From Amaurobius ferox (Eukaryota; Arthropoda; Arachnida; Araneae; Amaurobiidae): 64,000 bases of DNA. The DNA is taken from NCBI GenBank assembly GCA_951213105.1, contig OX578134.1:143018450-143082449 (forward strand), in the 5' to 3' direction. The position numbers and the translations under genes were made by a program. This document shows positions 15,013-29,142 of this stretch, piece by piece (within the stretch, counting starts at the first letter, position 1; each line of letters begins with the position of its first letter). Under the pieces are notes generated by a model. The model was not told the DNA's origin and did no database searches. It worked only from the letters and a program-made list of their open reading frames with translations.

Positions 15013-16477
15013 CACTCACGGACAATGAAAATTGCGCACCAAGAAGGAAGCATAGGATGGACCTGAAATTTTATTGATGGAAGGATACAGATGAATGATA
15101 TACATGATCACAGAAATAGCGCAGCAAAATACGTACAGAGGGAGCTGTGGTACACAGTCCGGTCAACCTCAATAGCGCATCGTACCGCCTCGTGCTACGA
15201 TACAAGCAGCAATACGGTCCGGAATGACGTGAAATAGACGTCTGATGTTCTCCTGCGGCAGACGAGTCCACAGCTGATGAATCCCGAAGATTGCGGCAGC
15301 AAGGCAGCTGGTGTTTCAACTGGTCACACACATGTTCGATAGGAGACAGGTCTGGGGCGCGGGCAAGTCATGGAAGTCTCTGGACATGACACAGGCACGC
15401 CTGGACGACCCGAGCCGTGTGCGGCAGGGCATTTTCCTACTGAAATTGCGCACGTGGAATCCCAGCAATGGGAGCGCATGGGGCCGTGCAATCTTATCCA
15501 CGTACCGCTGACCCGTCATTGTGCCAGTTACCACTACTAAAGCTGATCGGCCGCCGTAGGCTATGGCACCCCATCCCATGATGCCTGCAGTGCGGCTGGT
15601 GTGGCGCTCGATAACAAGGTTGGGAATGTGGCGTTATGCAGGGGACTTCCACACCCAGATACGCTCCGGCCGTCCAATTAGTTACTCTAAGTCCTCTGGA
15701 CGAGTCGGACGGTCTGGGTCTTCAACACCCAGATACGCTGATCTTCGATCCCCAAAACGAAGCAGCACTCATCGCTAAATACCACACATCGCCAATCTGT
15801 GGCTTCCACGTTGTTCTGGCCCAGCACCACTGCAACCGTAGCCGCTGTTGTTCCCGTGTTAACGGCAGCATACGTATGGGACGCTGGGATCGCAGATTCG
15901 CTTCCTTCAGGCATCTAGATATGGTTCGTGCGCACACAGGTGCCGCTACGTGTGCCTCTATTGCGGATCGGGTCGTCATGGGCTCTCTACGTGCCTGTCG
16001 CACGATCATTCGATCCTCTCTACTCGTGGTATGCCTGGTCCGTCCAGAGCCAGTCCTCTGTGTTTGGGTGAGTCCCGTGACCAGTGCTACCAACACCGTC
16101 GGACGGTATAGTTCGAACGATTCAGGTGACGGGCTATCCGACGCGCTGACCATCCTGCGGTTTTCAGCCCGATGATCAGGCCTCTCTCGAAATCAGTCAG
16201 TTGCGTATATCGATGTTTCTGGCTTCTACCCACCATTATTTTCACTCCGTACTCATTCTTGCATCGGCCGAAGCTTCTCGCATTGATGGGACGTCGACTA
16301 CACGCCTGTTTATAAGGCCGCTGCCTCATGTTTGCAGCGCCACTCACGGGTGTATGGTCATGCGCAATCACACCAGACTGGGATCATTGCATACCAGCGC
16401 GCCCTCTAGCTATTTACATTATTTCGCGGTCGTACCATGTTTTCTTATTGGTGCGCAACATCCATTGTCCGTGATTG
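15013..16477 (-). mobile_element. Tc1-like transposon, degenerate
   Basis: The ends are inverted copies: CACTCACGGACAATG at 15013 and CATTGTCCGTGATTG ending at 16477, extending with gaps to the shared TTGCGCACC. TA dinucleotides flank both ends. The length of 1465 bp is typical of Tc1/mariner elements. The enclosed transposase is on the minus strand and broken. Confidence 0.85.
15071..16371 (-). pseudogene. Broken Tc1-like transposase
   Basis: Fragments in several frames follow in the expected order. The N-terminal helix-turn-helix (LTDFERGLIIGLKTAGWSAR, near 16210) comes first. The second DNA-binding part and linker follow (SGRTRHTTSRED, then RTISRCLKEANLRSQRP). The first catalytic block VVFSDECCFVLG lies near 15770, then GWGAIAYGGRSALV. 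The later catalytic Asp and Glu regions near 15350-15450 are out of frame. At least three frameshifts are needed to read it, so it cannot make active protein. Confidence 0.8.
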
Positions 16478-19400
16478 TATATTACAATATTCACTATACC
16501 AACCATCAGTCTGAAGGGGTTTCATCAAAATCAGCACTATGTATCGGAATGCATTTCGCTTAAAATCAGGTTTTCGAATTTTTTCCTTTTTTCTTTAGAA
16601 TGAATTGAAGAGTGTATAAGAATATTTGCATTAAAGAGCGAATAACGACGTTGACATTGAAGGCATACAAAGGTATCTACATTGAAGGAGACCTGCAGGA
16701 GTGATCCCCATACTTCATATATTGCTAAGATGGATTTTAATGCTTATATTAGGAATTTAGTTAAATTATTTTTTATACATTTTATTTTAAATTTAAAAGA
16801 TTTTACTTATGAAAATATGCAAAAACCTTAGTTTAAAGCGAATAGAAAATAAAATAGAAGTAAAAATTCGCATGTTTATATAAGTTACTATAATATTTTT
16901 CAGTTCATATAATTGCATTTCCTTTAAAAGTAAGAAAAAAAGGAACATATAAATCCAATGCTTCTTTCAACTAGTGTTTGTACTAGAAAAATAAATTAAA
17001 GCATTTAAATGTATAGCCTGTTTTATTATCTTTTGTGCATATCATGAATTTATGATTATTTTTCAAATTACGGAAAGCTTTTATCTTCAATTTCCTAAAT
17101 TTTTGCAATTTATCTCCATTTAGAAGTTTTTTCTCTTCTGGAAACTAATGATCCATTTTATGTTTGAAAACTTTATTCAGATCAAACAAAATGATGCTTT
17201 AAAATTTTAACAAAATAAAGAAATACTTTTATTTTACAGATAGAGCTAATCAAAGTTAAATATTTTACAAAAATAAAAATGTGTATGCAATTTTTTAAAC
17301 TAAAGTTAAAAATTTAAAATTATCTATACCTAGTAGTTTAAAATCATAAAATGAAAAATAACATACTTCAAATCTAAATAATGCTTCATTTACTAAATGA
17401 AATAATTTTTATAAAATATACACTAAAATATTTTTTTTTATATTTCTCTTTACATATTTAATTTCAAAAACACTTACAAAGAGTTTTATGAAGCTATTTA
17501 ACAATATCCAAACTGTCCATCAGTTAAAACTAATTTTTCATTTTGAACTTAAAATCTGTCGACAGTTTATGTTATCTTTAAAATCTTTATAACGTTCTAT
17601 TTTTCTGTAATGCTTTACTTAGTTGACATTTTAAGTAAAGTGCGTTGCTAATGTTTTCCTCCAAACTTTCAAAAAACAAAGTAGTTTGACATTATTGAAA
17701 TTACAGTATATGCACTATTTATAAATACTTTTAAGAACTTTAAATAGTGAAATGAACATCGCCTTTAAATACCTAATAAAACCGATATAAATTAATTTAT
17801 TTTTCCCACTGACACAATCATCTAAAGATATTTTTTATTTGATCATCTGAAGACCTTATTTATTTGATAAAACAATTTCTGAAGATTATAGTTACAATAC
17901 AAATTTTAAAATGTTAAACACTATATATTTTGTTAAATATATAAAAGAAAATGATGTCTTTACATTTAGACAAAATGCACGATATATTTATATTAAACTG
18001 ATTGTTCTGATAAAGTATTGTATTCCTGAATATTTTCAACTTCGAGATTTTGAGGGAAATACGTTGAAAATCCAAATAAAGACATTTGTAACACATTTGG
18101 GAATTTTACGTCTACGTATGTATATATGTATATTGATGATGGAAGTTGTTTACTCAAGTACTAATGCAGAAATCGGTATCACATTTAAGTAAATTATGAC
18201 ATTTGAATTTCTCTATATCTACGAATTTGAATTTAAATATTTTATGCCATTATATTTATGGAGTAATATTAGAACTCTCAGAACAATGACTATGGAATAT
18301 TTTACACAAACTAATGACTGCAAAGGTGTGAAAATTATTAGACTAAACGAAAAATAATTTAATAATTCGCAATAATTTTACAAATGTTTCCTTGTGCAAG
18401 CTAATAATAAATTAGTATTTAGTGTGAATATCTTTACTTTTTATAACTATTTCTATACGATCAATCATACTTTGAATAAGATGCATTGTTGATTTCAGTA
18501 TTATTACGTGGCACAATTTCAATGAATGACTTAATCAGTTAACCTTTTGGTGTAATGATTTTCTTTAGCCTTCTCTTAACAATTGTCTATACATTTCCAA
18601 TGAAGTTCATGTCTGGGCTATTTCCTGACCGTTGTCGTGACGAGATTTCTTAATCTCGCGTCACTTGTGCAAAATTCATAATTTATCCATTATATTTCAA
18701 TCTTTATATTTTAAACTTCATTTTAACCCTGTCTAATTATCCCTCTTGTCTCTTAAATATATTTTATTCTGTGCTAAGAGAATAGCTTTGCGCCATTTTC
18801 ATATTAATCTATAAAGCGCGCACTCAGAGAGAGAAGTATGTTTATGTGTTTATGACCGTTAAAAGTCACGGTCTAGTTCCCGGGCAGAGCGGATGTCTGT
18901 TGCAGAATCTTTGCTCTCTGCATGGTAAAATTAGTGCAAGACATGCATTTTTCACACAATGGTTCGGCTGCAAAACATCTTGAATAAATCGGAACCTCTC
19001 GTCGAGGGTAGGTATCTTTTGAGACCCCTTGGCGAGGTTAGGTTTTTGAAGTTCAAGACGAATTTGGATTGGTGGATATGAGTAAATAGCTCTCTCGCAA
19101 GTCAGAATTGGATTAATAGTCGGATTTGCAAATTTCCGAATGAAAAGAGTGTTAGATAATTCGGCGCGCTCTTTCCTGTCGGGTTACTGACATCTTCATG
19201 TCGGTCCGGACCATTTTATATGTTGCCCACTACAGTGTGCGGGATTCGATACGATTTCGATCTTGGCCTCTGTGGGCATGGGAAAGGGTCGCCGCCGACG
19301 ACGGGCATCGCTGGAAGGTCCACCAATCCGCTGGTCAAGCGAGCAACATCATCGCCTATTTATTTCATGATAACTTCAACTACGACGACAACGGCCCGAG

Positions 19401-22400
19401 GTTGACCAGAGGTCTTTCTGCCGGGTCTGAATGTTGGAGAAAGAAGGAGCAAAATGATGGCGAACCCTGCCCGGGCCTATGCAGTCCTACTGAATCTTGG
19501 TGTGCCTGTTTTACACTAGTACCGTTTTTCCTAGGGCTATACGGCGGAAGTATGTACCTAATTTCATCTCAACAACTACATGTTCGGAGGTAAGAATGTT
19601 GACCTCACTCTACTACTCCTCACTCACTTATAAGGGAAGTATAATCGTAAATTTATACATAAACATAAAATATATGATGTCTTTCGTCTTCAAAGTATAT
19701 CTGCATTGAGTAACATCAAATAGGATTTATCTTATTATTCTAAATTAATATCTGGTTATTCTAAATTTGTATTTAAGTAATTTCTCTGAGTGCGTTGCTC
19801 CCAGTGTTTCTGAGACCATACCATTTCCCTTTAATGTCTATTAAAGTGTATATATTGCTTTGCCACTTTTATCATTATAATATTGAATGATATATAATTT
19901 CGGCAGTACCTGTGGCAGGTTTTAAGATTATATCGTAGGTCCTGTGTCCAGTGACTTCTGTTGTGCTGATAGTATTCAGCTAATTGTTTAATATTAACTC
20001 CAAATCTAATTACGTTATTTCAAAAAAAGAGAGTAATTTAATTTACATTGGTGTATTTATTTGAGTCATCTAAATTGTATGTGATATAAGTGTTTTCAGC
20101 TGATGTTGACGCCTTACAAGGTAAGGGTTTGTTATTGTACTTAGCATCTCGCAGCAGGTCATCCAGGAGTTTACTCCTGGACGGGAGTGTTTCGAACTTG
20201 AACCTGAGTTTTCTCGATATTGGGTTGTTTCAAAGAAATATCACGGCTTTGCATCTTATTACTTCAGACATACAGTTTATTCTTTTAACTTCGTAGTAAG
20301 AAAAATATATGTATGTGTATGTGTGGCACTGGTCCTTTGGTGGCTTACACCCTGGCGTTATAACAATTGACACGCTTGTCTTATGGAGAAGAACAAGTTC
20401 CGCACGACATCGTGGAAGTGTTTTAATATTGTTTCAACACAGAAATAGCATTGCGGATTTGAGTTTATGACAAAACACTCATGGTTTTATCGTGAAATCT
20501 CTTTGTGTCAAAAGGTGTTTTTCAGAACATTTTTGTACTGATGTTGATTCATAATACATAGCTGCAGTTAATACATAGCTGCAGTAAAGACATGGTACGT
20601 AATTATGCACTTCTATTTCACAAAGTAATTGGTAACGACATTACTACTACAAATGTGCCAATAATAATATATGGCGACGTAACTGTTCTCTATAAGCCAT
20701 CTATCAGACACTGATGGTAGTAACTTAATAATCGGAAGCCCAATTCAATGATTTAAAAACGCCATGACTAAACATTTCACTACATGAACACAACTATTTT
20801 TAAATGATATTTGTTTTGTATAAACTGTAACTTAAAATTTTTACACCAATGCACGAAGTGTATCAAACCCAAAACCTAAGTTAGTGTTCCCAATGTTTTA
20901 TAACTTGATATTTTATTTGTAAATATTATAAACAGTAAGTATTGAATTACATCTGCAAGGGGTTGCCATTATAACGTGCATCAAAATTTCCGGCTGCAGA
21001 ATATCGCAGTATCTTATAATTTGAAAATTCAGTTCGATTTAATCCAATTAATTAAAATAGTGATGCCACTGTATTAAAAGCAATGCGCCAACTGCATTAC
21101 TCGTAGGTTATTAAATGTTAAAACAGGTAATTTATGAATAGCTGCGTAAAAAGAAAGATATGAAATTTCATAACGTAATTTTACAAGGTTATCGATCCTA
21201 TATCACATAATTACTACACATCACTTCTGCAATATTTGGTAATGTAACTATAAGTTATATCGGATTTTACACTTTATGAGCAACCTTTCAATAGCTAGTG
21301 ATATTAAGGCTTCAATTTTAAATAAATACAGCATTTCAAAAGGAGATCCTTAGATGTTAGCGTCGAAGACGACCGAAACTTCGCTACATGCTAACAAAGG
21401 ACAGACGCCAGAGTACCCAGATGAACTTAAGAAGAGATGCACAATTCTGACACCATCTACTTGCATCAGCTTTCAAGAAAGAAGAAACTTTTCAATACAA
21501 TCAATTTGCGGGCTTCATTTGCGGCGGGAAAAGGACAAAGCACCTTACAATGATTTACTAACAATACTGTGAGAGGAGAGTTGTTTTGCTAAAGATATAT
21601 TTAAACACGGGGATTTTCAGATTCTCTGTGCATTTTCTAGTAACCCTCCTTGATATGAAAGGGTAAATGGATATTGATCATGAATAGTTTAATCTTCCAC
21701 ATTGTTTTTACATAATAAATGAGTATACGCAAAAATTCTGACAGGATAGAAATATTAATATCATAAAAGCGAGTTACAATTCTTAGAATAATTTTTAAAT
21801 ATAGTAATAAATTATAAACTTCTCCTTTTTCTCATGGATTTTAGAAAAAGTGTCTTTACCTTAAGTCTATGAGAAATCCTTTTAAAGAAATATATCTGAC
21901 CATTTCCAACTTTACCGGCATTTCTTTGAGAGTGATGGATTCTCATTTGTTATAAGATTGAAGTAAAGATATAAAAGGATTTATGACATATTTAAGTGAT
22001 AGATTTGTTTCCAATATGAGAAAATCAATAGTTTCTGACAAAAAGCCCATCGTTGTTGAATAGCATATTTCTTGTAGGAAGAATTTACCTTAGACAAGAA
22101 TTATAGCAAAAGTCTATATTTTAAAAGCATGGATAAATTAGAAGATACCATTAATTTTAAATCACCGCTGCATGAAGAAAGTATAAGAATTGTGTCATTA
22201 TTTTTATTTAATAGATGACGTAACAGTGAAAAACCGGGAGATATTGAATTGACTAGATCATGGCTTTTCTAGAATTTTTGTACTTTGTATGATTTACTGT
22301 AGTAACAGAATAACATGTATGGTACAATAAATTACCAAGAAAAAATAAAGTGATGGGCTAAATGTATTACTTCCTATAATTTATTATATTCCAAACAATT

Positions 22401-22448
22401 ACTCTTGTGTGATTACACTACGAATATTAAGAGTAAATTAGAGAAATA
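16478..22448. other. AT-rich non-genic DNA with scattered repeat debris
   Basis: No supported gene in about 6 kb. From 16560 to 18600 it is AT-rich intronic-type sequence. A GC-rich patch at 18850-19600 contains short frames with no recognised domain and could be debris of an LTR element (AATAAA-like signals and a palindrome GTGACGAGAT / ATCTCGCGTCAC at 18637-18664), but no LTR pair is visible. A 7-bp stem CCAGGAG/CTCCTGG lies near 20162-20180. A segment at about 21888-22105 resembles 24335-24560 and, more weakly, 26220-26400. Confidence 0.4.
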
Positions 22449-23834
22449 CACTACCCGACACAGAAAATCCAACATCATGAAAGAGCGAATAGATTGTGAT
22501 GATAAAGGACACACAGACAGAGATCGCATGTATAAATAACTGATGTTAATTCCTGAAGGATAAGGTAATACAGTAATGGCATAGACAGGGTGATCAGTAG
22601 GCAGTAGGACCACCTTTTGCGGCGATACAAGGAGCAACCCTTCGCGAAGCAGATGCAATGAGAATGCTGATAGTTTCCTGAGGGATGGGTGACCATATGC
22701 TGTTCACCATCCTCCACAGGTCGTCCTCTGTTTGATGAGGCGACAGGGCAGTCAAACTACGGCAAATCACGTCTAATACATGCTCGATGGGCGAGACATC
22801 GGAAGGGAGGGAAGCACCGGGATAACTTTCAAGGCTTGTCTACTGATGGTTGCCGTGTGCGAACGCCCATTATCTTACTGGAAATCAGCATTTTGCAACC
22901 GCTGAAAGTAGGGCAGAGCAAGCGGCCGCAGCACAGCATCTACATATCCACGTGCCGTCATTGTGCCTTTGATACGAAACAGAGGTGACCGACTACCGAT
23001 ACCGATGGCACCCCAAAACAGAATGTCGCGTTGTGGAGCAGTGTGGCGTTCAACAGTCACAGCAGGCTTGGATCTGTTTCCAACCTCCTTTAAACTCTCA
23101 CACGGCGATTGCCATTCGACAAATAGAACAGAGACTCTTCGCTGAACACTACTACTCTGGCCCAACTGGCCCTTTCAGTCGTCCAAGAGGCTTGGGCCCG
23201 ACACCATTGCAATCTCTCACGTCGGTATCTTGTCGTCAATGGTAGTCTTCGAAAAGGACGAGAAGCTGTTCTCGCTGTAATTGGAACATCCAATGTGCCC
23301 TGCAAATTCTTCAGAAAGTTGACAGTTATCGTTTGTGGGGACGTCACAGCATATCTTCGAATACTTCTATCAACGCGTGCGGAAGTACGTCTGGCTGGGC
23401 TTGTACCACTGCGACGATTCACATGCCCTGCTTCAATTCACCTTCTGCAAATTCTTTGCACAGTGGACGCATCTACGCTTGTTTCAACGGCGATACGAGG
23501 TACGACCACCCAGCCGTATGTAGGCCTAAATTAAATCCCCTCGCATGATCGTTCAAATGCTGAAACAGACTTCGACTTCGTCGGCCAGGCATCTTTTCAA
23601 CAGCACGTGTGTTAAGAAATGAAAAAAAAGCTCGAAAACGGATTTTCATAGGCGAGAGATAGTAACAACTGTTTTCTCATCTGCCGTTTCCATCACTTTT
23701 ATTCCGTGCTCTAATCACGTAACCTATTTGCGTTTTAAATCATTTGCATACAGCAGCTAGTTGTGTTTGTCTCGCAATTTGCATAATCATACGGCCAAAA
23801 CTTCATGGTGTTGCATTTTCTATACCAGGTAATG
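22449..23834 (-). mobile_element. Tc1-like transposon, degenerate
   Basis: Inverted ends: CACTACCCGACACAGAAAAT at the left and, on the opposite strand at the right, CATTACCTGGTATAGAAAAT, continuing to CAACATCATGAA and CAACACCATGAA. TA flanks both ends (22447-22448 and 23835-23836). Length 1386 bp. Transposase remnants are on the minus strand. Confidence 0.8.
22475..23422 (-). pseudogene. Broken Tc1-like transposase
   Basis: Remnants in order on the minus strand: an Arg-rich linker with ARRTSARVDRSIRRYA, a HTH-like PLTTRYRRERLQWCRAQASW segment, and the first catalytic block VVVFSEESLFYLSNGN, in which the usual Asp of FSDES is replaced by Glu. Then come FWGAIGIGSRSPLF and GTMTARGYVDAVLRP. The distal DNA-pairing and catalytic parts are frameshifted. 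It is more eroded than the copies at 30000 and 45305. Confidence 0.75.
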
Positions 23835-26161
23835 TATAACAACATTGAAAAAAAATATGTATGGATGAAAATCAAAACAACTTAGGTAGCAAAATGTGAC
23901 AGTCTCTAACATGTTCGCATACATATTCGCACAAATTTGGTTTTACAAAACTTTTATAATTTAGATGGAAAGTGTTTGACATTCAAGAAAATTGAAAATT
24001 TGTAGTTTTTAGATATAAATTTGTAATGCTTATATCTCAAAAATTTTAAAAACTAGCTATGAACTATGGGAAGCGATTTATTATTCTTTAAAAGACCTAA
24101 ATGATTATATAATTAGATTTAAGATCAGGTCCATAGTCTCAGAAATATAATGGTTATTATTTTGATACTTAATTATTTTGTACTATTTTGTAAATGTCAA
24201 AAGAAGTCAAACCACCCATAAAAACGATGTTATTCACACAAAAGCATTTCGGCTCCATCGAACTGAAGCCACTGTCGATTTTTTTTCTGATAGATGGTGG
24301 ACAAATCGCGTGTGTTCAAGACTATCTACACACTGCAAAAGAAATGTGACAAACCATTTCCGACTTTGCCAGGCATTTTATCAAATGGGATTGAGTATCA
24401 TTTGTTCAAGGATCAGAATAAAGGTATAACATAATGTATAGCATACTTTAGGCGTGATAAATTTGTTTATTCCAATATAAGAAATATATATTCTGATGGC
24501 AAAAAAATTCATTGTCTTAGGATATAACGTGTATAGAAAGATCTTACCTTAAATTACAGTATTTTTAAAACTAAGTTAATAAATAACATTCGGATTATTT
24601 AACATAAGTTAATAACGTTCTGTGATTATCTGTTATTCGAGTTTTAAGTTAATTAGCTCTTTTTTTCGAGTTTTAATTTAATTAGAAACATATACTATGA
24701 ATGGTTACTTAGTATAGGGAATTGCACTAGGAATGGAATAAGGTATAAAAATATTCGTTATCTGAAGTTGTAGATAACAGGAAAAATTGACTCATTCATA
24801 AATGTATGCTGTTTTTTTAAGACCTGTCATTCGACAAATTAATCATTCGCCTATAAAAGTGGCGAAACCTGTGAGACCAGGAGGTATCATATGCAGCTTT
24901 TTATGTTTACGGCGAAACAAAGCACAGACTTTTAGTCATCGTTTTATGACAGACTGAGCCTGAAAGGTTAGGATCTTAATAAATACACGTCACACAAATC
25001 TCAGGTGTGGTTGGGGGGAAATATCCTAAGTCCAAGAAACCAAGCTCCATTGAAAACTGAAAGATACAATAATTCACAGATACGACATCGCACTGAGGAG
25101 CATTCAATGAGAGCAAGGAGGGCGTATCTGAACCCCAGGTGAAATGATGCTGCGGTAAGTAAGGAAATCGACGAATATAATTAAATGATTATTCAAGAGT
25201 GGAAGAGAGAGAGTCGTGATTTGAAGCAGTGTTATTCAGAGAAAGTTGTATTTTCAAGCAGTATTACTCAGAGAGTGTCTTTATTCATTTGAGTATTGAG
25301 AATGTTATAGAAAATGACGACGTTTGACTCCAAATGTCAAAAAAAGAATCGAAGGTGATAGTCTCCGATGCTGAGCTGCAGACCCGAAATACAGAGATAT
25401 GTGCCAGTCTTCATATATGTTAAGTCAATTTTTTTATTTTTGGAATAAGATTCAAAAGTCTTCGTCTCACACGGTGCTTTTCTCCTCCTTAAGTGTTTGT
25501 TAAAATTGGTGTAATTTTAATTATAACATTGATAGAGGTGGGAATAAATAAAAATTTATTTTAAAAGTTAAAAATATGGATTTTAATGTGTAATGGTTTG
25601 ATTTAATGATTATGTTAAGAAACTCGTGCAAAAAGGTAAGGTGGGTTTTGCGGTCACGATAACAATGCACAAATGTTACGATTCACGCCCACTTTAATTA
25701 AGATTAATAATAATTTAATCCATAAGATTTATTTACAAAGTAAACTCCAATTCAAAAGCTTTTTCACCACAGTACCGCTATTACTTAAAGTTTTATTAAA
25801 AATGTAAGGCCTCACGGTTGTACTACGCCTTATAAATCTAATGATGGCCAATCATTTCCAAATGAAATAATTATTTTATTGAAATGAATGGAAAAAAATA
25901 AAATATTTGCCACACAATTTAAACAGCAATTTATTCTAATATTATTACTTTTAACTTGCACTTTATTGCAAAAACTGACATAATTATAAATGGTTGAGCT
26001 CCAGGGATCTCCAAGAGAAAATATGAAAATACTAACAACAGCAAATTACATATCCCAAAATAAATTCCAATTTTGCTAAAAGGATTATTTACTTTAGTTT
26101 GTTCTGATAGCCGTTAGGAGAACCATCTTCTGTTGCTTATAAGACTATCACCTCATTAAAA

Positions 26162-26204
<43 letters not shown>

Positions 26205-26529
26205 TTCCTTACTGAAATTTCTAAAGAAGAAATCGTTTATCCTTTTTTTGAAGATTAGTGTAAATAAATGGGAATTTATGGCATCTGAAAGTACTACAAT
26301 TTCGTTTCTAATATAAGAAACCTAATAGATAATACAGTTCAATGTGTGATGATATAATTCTATAAAGAAAAAGTTACCTTTGAGTACATTATTCTTAAAA
26401 ATATATAGTTTAACAAGAAATTTACGAAGTAGCTTCCATATAGTGCAAGTGGTGTGTACATTTTATTTTCAACGAAAATATTAAGAATTATTAAATTACT
26501 TTGCACGCTTATTACATGCAGCCATATTA
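23835..26529. other. AT-rich non-genic DNA with a (TA)n tract
   Basis: No gene seen. It holds the second copy (24335-24560) of a dispersed repeat also present at 21888-22105, a possible LTR-like end around 24985 (AATAAATACACGTCACAC), and a (TA)n microsatellite at 26164-26200. A third, weaker copy of the dispersed repeat follows it. Confidence 0.4.
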
Positions 26530-27260
26530 ATTTTCGAAAAATCGGAAGTGATGTCATCAGAACCGGAAGTATGTATCCTTAGTTAGCCCGTGAACTTCAC
26601 TACTTCCACAAAATTCCGATGCAGCTGAATACATACATACAAGTCATCATCTAAGCTATATTTGTTACCAATCCTGAAAAATAGATGTTGCTAGAACAAT
26701 TTAATTTTTAATCGATAGTGATATCTTAGAAACGGAAATTGAAATACTTATTTAGACTTCAACCTTCAGAATCTGATGCTGGATCCATATCAATCATCAT
26801 AAAATATCTATCTATAGTAAATTCTGATTAAAGGTAGATGCTTCAAAAACAATTTTTTAACTGGAAATGTGAATCTTTAGTTACCCTCCTATTTCCTCTT
26901 AAATTTGATGCTGAATTTATATCGGTTATCACTGAAGCTCTATCTATAGATAATCCAAAGAAATAGATATTGCAAAGAAAATAATTGAATTGGAAATAGA
27001 AATATTCACTCTCTCTGGACTTAACTGCTATGAATTCGACATCTGAACTCAATATATTTACAATCCTGTAAAATAGATGTCGCAAGGAAAATGTAAATTA
27101 TTTTAATCGGAAGTGAAATCTACAGAACCGAAAGTTAAAATTATTGAGGATCCTCCTACCTTCTCCAAAATTTAATACTGAATTTTATCATCCATCTTCT
27201 AACCTCTATCTACAGTAGATCTTTGAGATATAGGTGCCTGAAAAAGCTATTTTTGTTAAG
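26530..27260. repeat. Degenerate tandem repeat, about 105-160 bp per unit
   Basis: Five diverged units can be followed by the marker ATAGATGTTGC and its variants near 26680, 26837, 26965, 27071 and 27228, each followed by an A-rich stretch and a GGAAGTGAAAT-like piece. Spacing varies, so the array is old or was built irregularly. No coding potential. Confidence 0.5.
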
Positions 27261-28361
27261 AACAATGGTATTGCAAATATTTTTGTTACCAATGACTCTG
27301 AAATTGGCATGTTCTATCCGTTTTAATATGTAGAGATGAATAGATTTTGAGATACCATGTTGAATTAAATTCGTATTAAATTATTTTGTTATTAAAAGGA
27401 TTAAATACTTTGTTTTTGGTTAATAGGTGTTAAGTAAATACGTTTCCCAGCTTATTCATAAGACCATCCTCTGATTCCAAAGGAAATGTATCTGAGCATT
27501 ATCGACGTTTCCTAATATGATCTTCAGGTGTTATGAGTTTTTGATTGAAAACTGTAAAAGTCATGAAGTATTAAATATATTTGATTTAGTTGAATGGTTT
27601 AATGTTCTAAAGTTCTCGCTCGAAAGATAGACAGAATTCATTGTTTAGAAGTTATGATTAGACTTTCTTGTGATATGATTTTTACCTTTCCTATATTGAG
27701 TTTGATACTACCTATAAGAATGGTGTGATTTGAATAAAATTGGATGATTTCTTTTTTCGATTAGTAATTACAAGAACTCTACTGATTCCCATTAAGACAT
27801 AATTATAAAACTTTTCCGGTTATTGTTTTAATAATCTTAATGAGGTGTGGATCTGAGGTGTGGAAGTTTATACAGCTCATGATTGAAAACGAGATATACC
27901 TCATTTTCACACACTGGGGCAAAGATCTTTAGGGGGATTCTACAATCATCAAAAATTAATCTTAGCTCATATATTTACATCAATATGATTATTGACGTTT
28001 GATAAATTATTATTTCCATCTCATATTTGTATTTGATTTTAATTCAGGAGTATTTTCCGTATAAAACAAATTCAAGAAATAAAAAGAAGACTAAACTAAA
28101 ATAGCAATTAAACGGTTAACTTTATTTTACTCAACACAACAACAAACATATAGATAACAATTCCATTATCCGAAAAGTATTTATCAGAAAATTCTCGTCT
28201 CTAAATCCTGTTTATGGAACAATAGGAAGCAAAACCATCTGGCTTAACAATAACTTCAAAGGAGAAAAAGCAATAGCAATGAATTATATCATTTTGGTAG
28301 AAAACAATAACTCAACTAAATGGGTTATTTACGGTGACTCTGTTCTGTTATATGGCAGTGA

Positions 28362-28545
28362 AGTAATTCATGTCTTTCGTTTATAAGAATATCTCCCCAT
28401 CAGAAGAGAAATATATCTGGTCATTTCGTTCTATAATAGCAGCGTTACTATCGAAACCTTAAAAATGACAGCCTCAGATTCGTTCTTCGAATACGTAGTA
28501 AAAGATATATCAGAATTTATGGCAGGTTTAACTGTTATTTCTTTT
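28362..28545. repeat. Segment duplicated at 29032-29142 plus 29887-29956
   Basis: About 180 bases, including TTCGTTTATAAGAATATCTC and AAGATATATCAGAATTTATGGC, recur about 670 bp downstream with moderate divergence. The second copy is interrupted by the hairpin-ended repeat at 29143-29886. Confidence 0.65.
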
Positions 28546-29142
28546 ATTATTATAAAGCTTATTTGTTACTAAAGTACTACAAAGAAACCTTGAATGGGAT
28601 CTGTATCATCCGCCTATGTGATTCCAAATTAAATTCTAAGAATAAACTTAACAGAAATATAAACACGCTAATAATGTGCAGTCCATTTCGAAGATCTGTG
28701 ACCCATTGCGACGATCAGATAGATCTTCGCTGTGCTTTACCCTATTCAAATAATACATAGCAAACATTTACTTCCATTCAAGGCCCTTATTCAAGAAGGA
28801 ACACCTTTACTGATAGTCATTTATATTACGTAAATGTAAGGTTGCCATATTTTGAACTTCGGGACCAGATTGCCAGGTTTGTCGATTTCTTGGTAACTTT
28901 AATAATGTACTAGAACTTTCTCGAAATAACGACTATTTTAGGAGATACAAGTCCATTCTGGAAGCTTCTACGGATAATATAAAAAATGAGCCATTACTCA
29001 GTTGGAGATTAGTTGACGTATAATGACTTATAAACGAAAGTAATTCATGTATTTCGTTTATAAGAATATCTCCCAATTAGAAGAGAAATATATCTGGTCA
29101 TTTCGTTCTATAATTGCAGCTTCACTACCGAAATATTAAAAA

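Noticed and set aside
15311..16563. Plus-strand frames of up to 179 residues across the transposon at 15013
   Set aside because: They lie opposite the minus-strand transposase remnants, which account for the open frames.
19198..19593. GC-rich plus-strand frame of 131 residues
   Set aside because: No domain recognised. It may be LTR-element debris, but no paired LTRs, primer-binding site or polymerase motifs were found.
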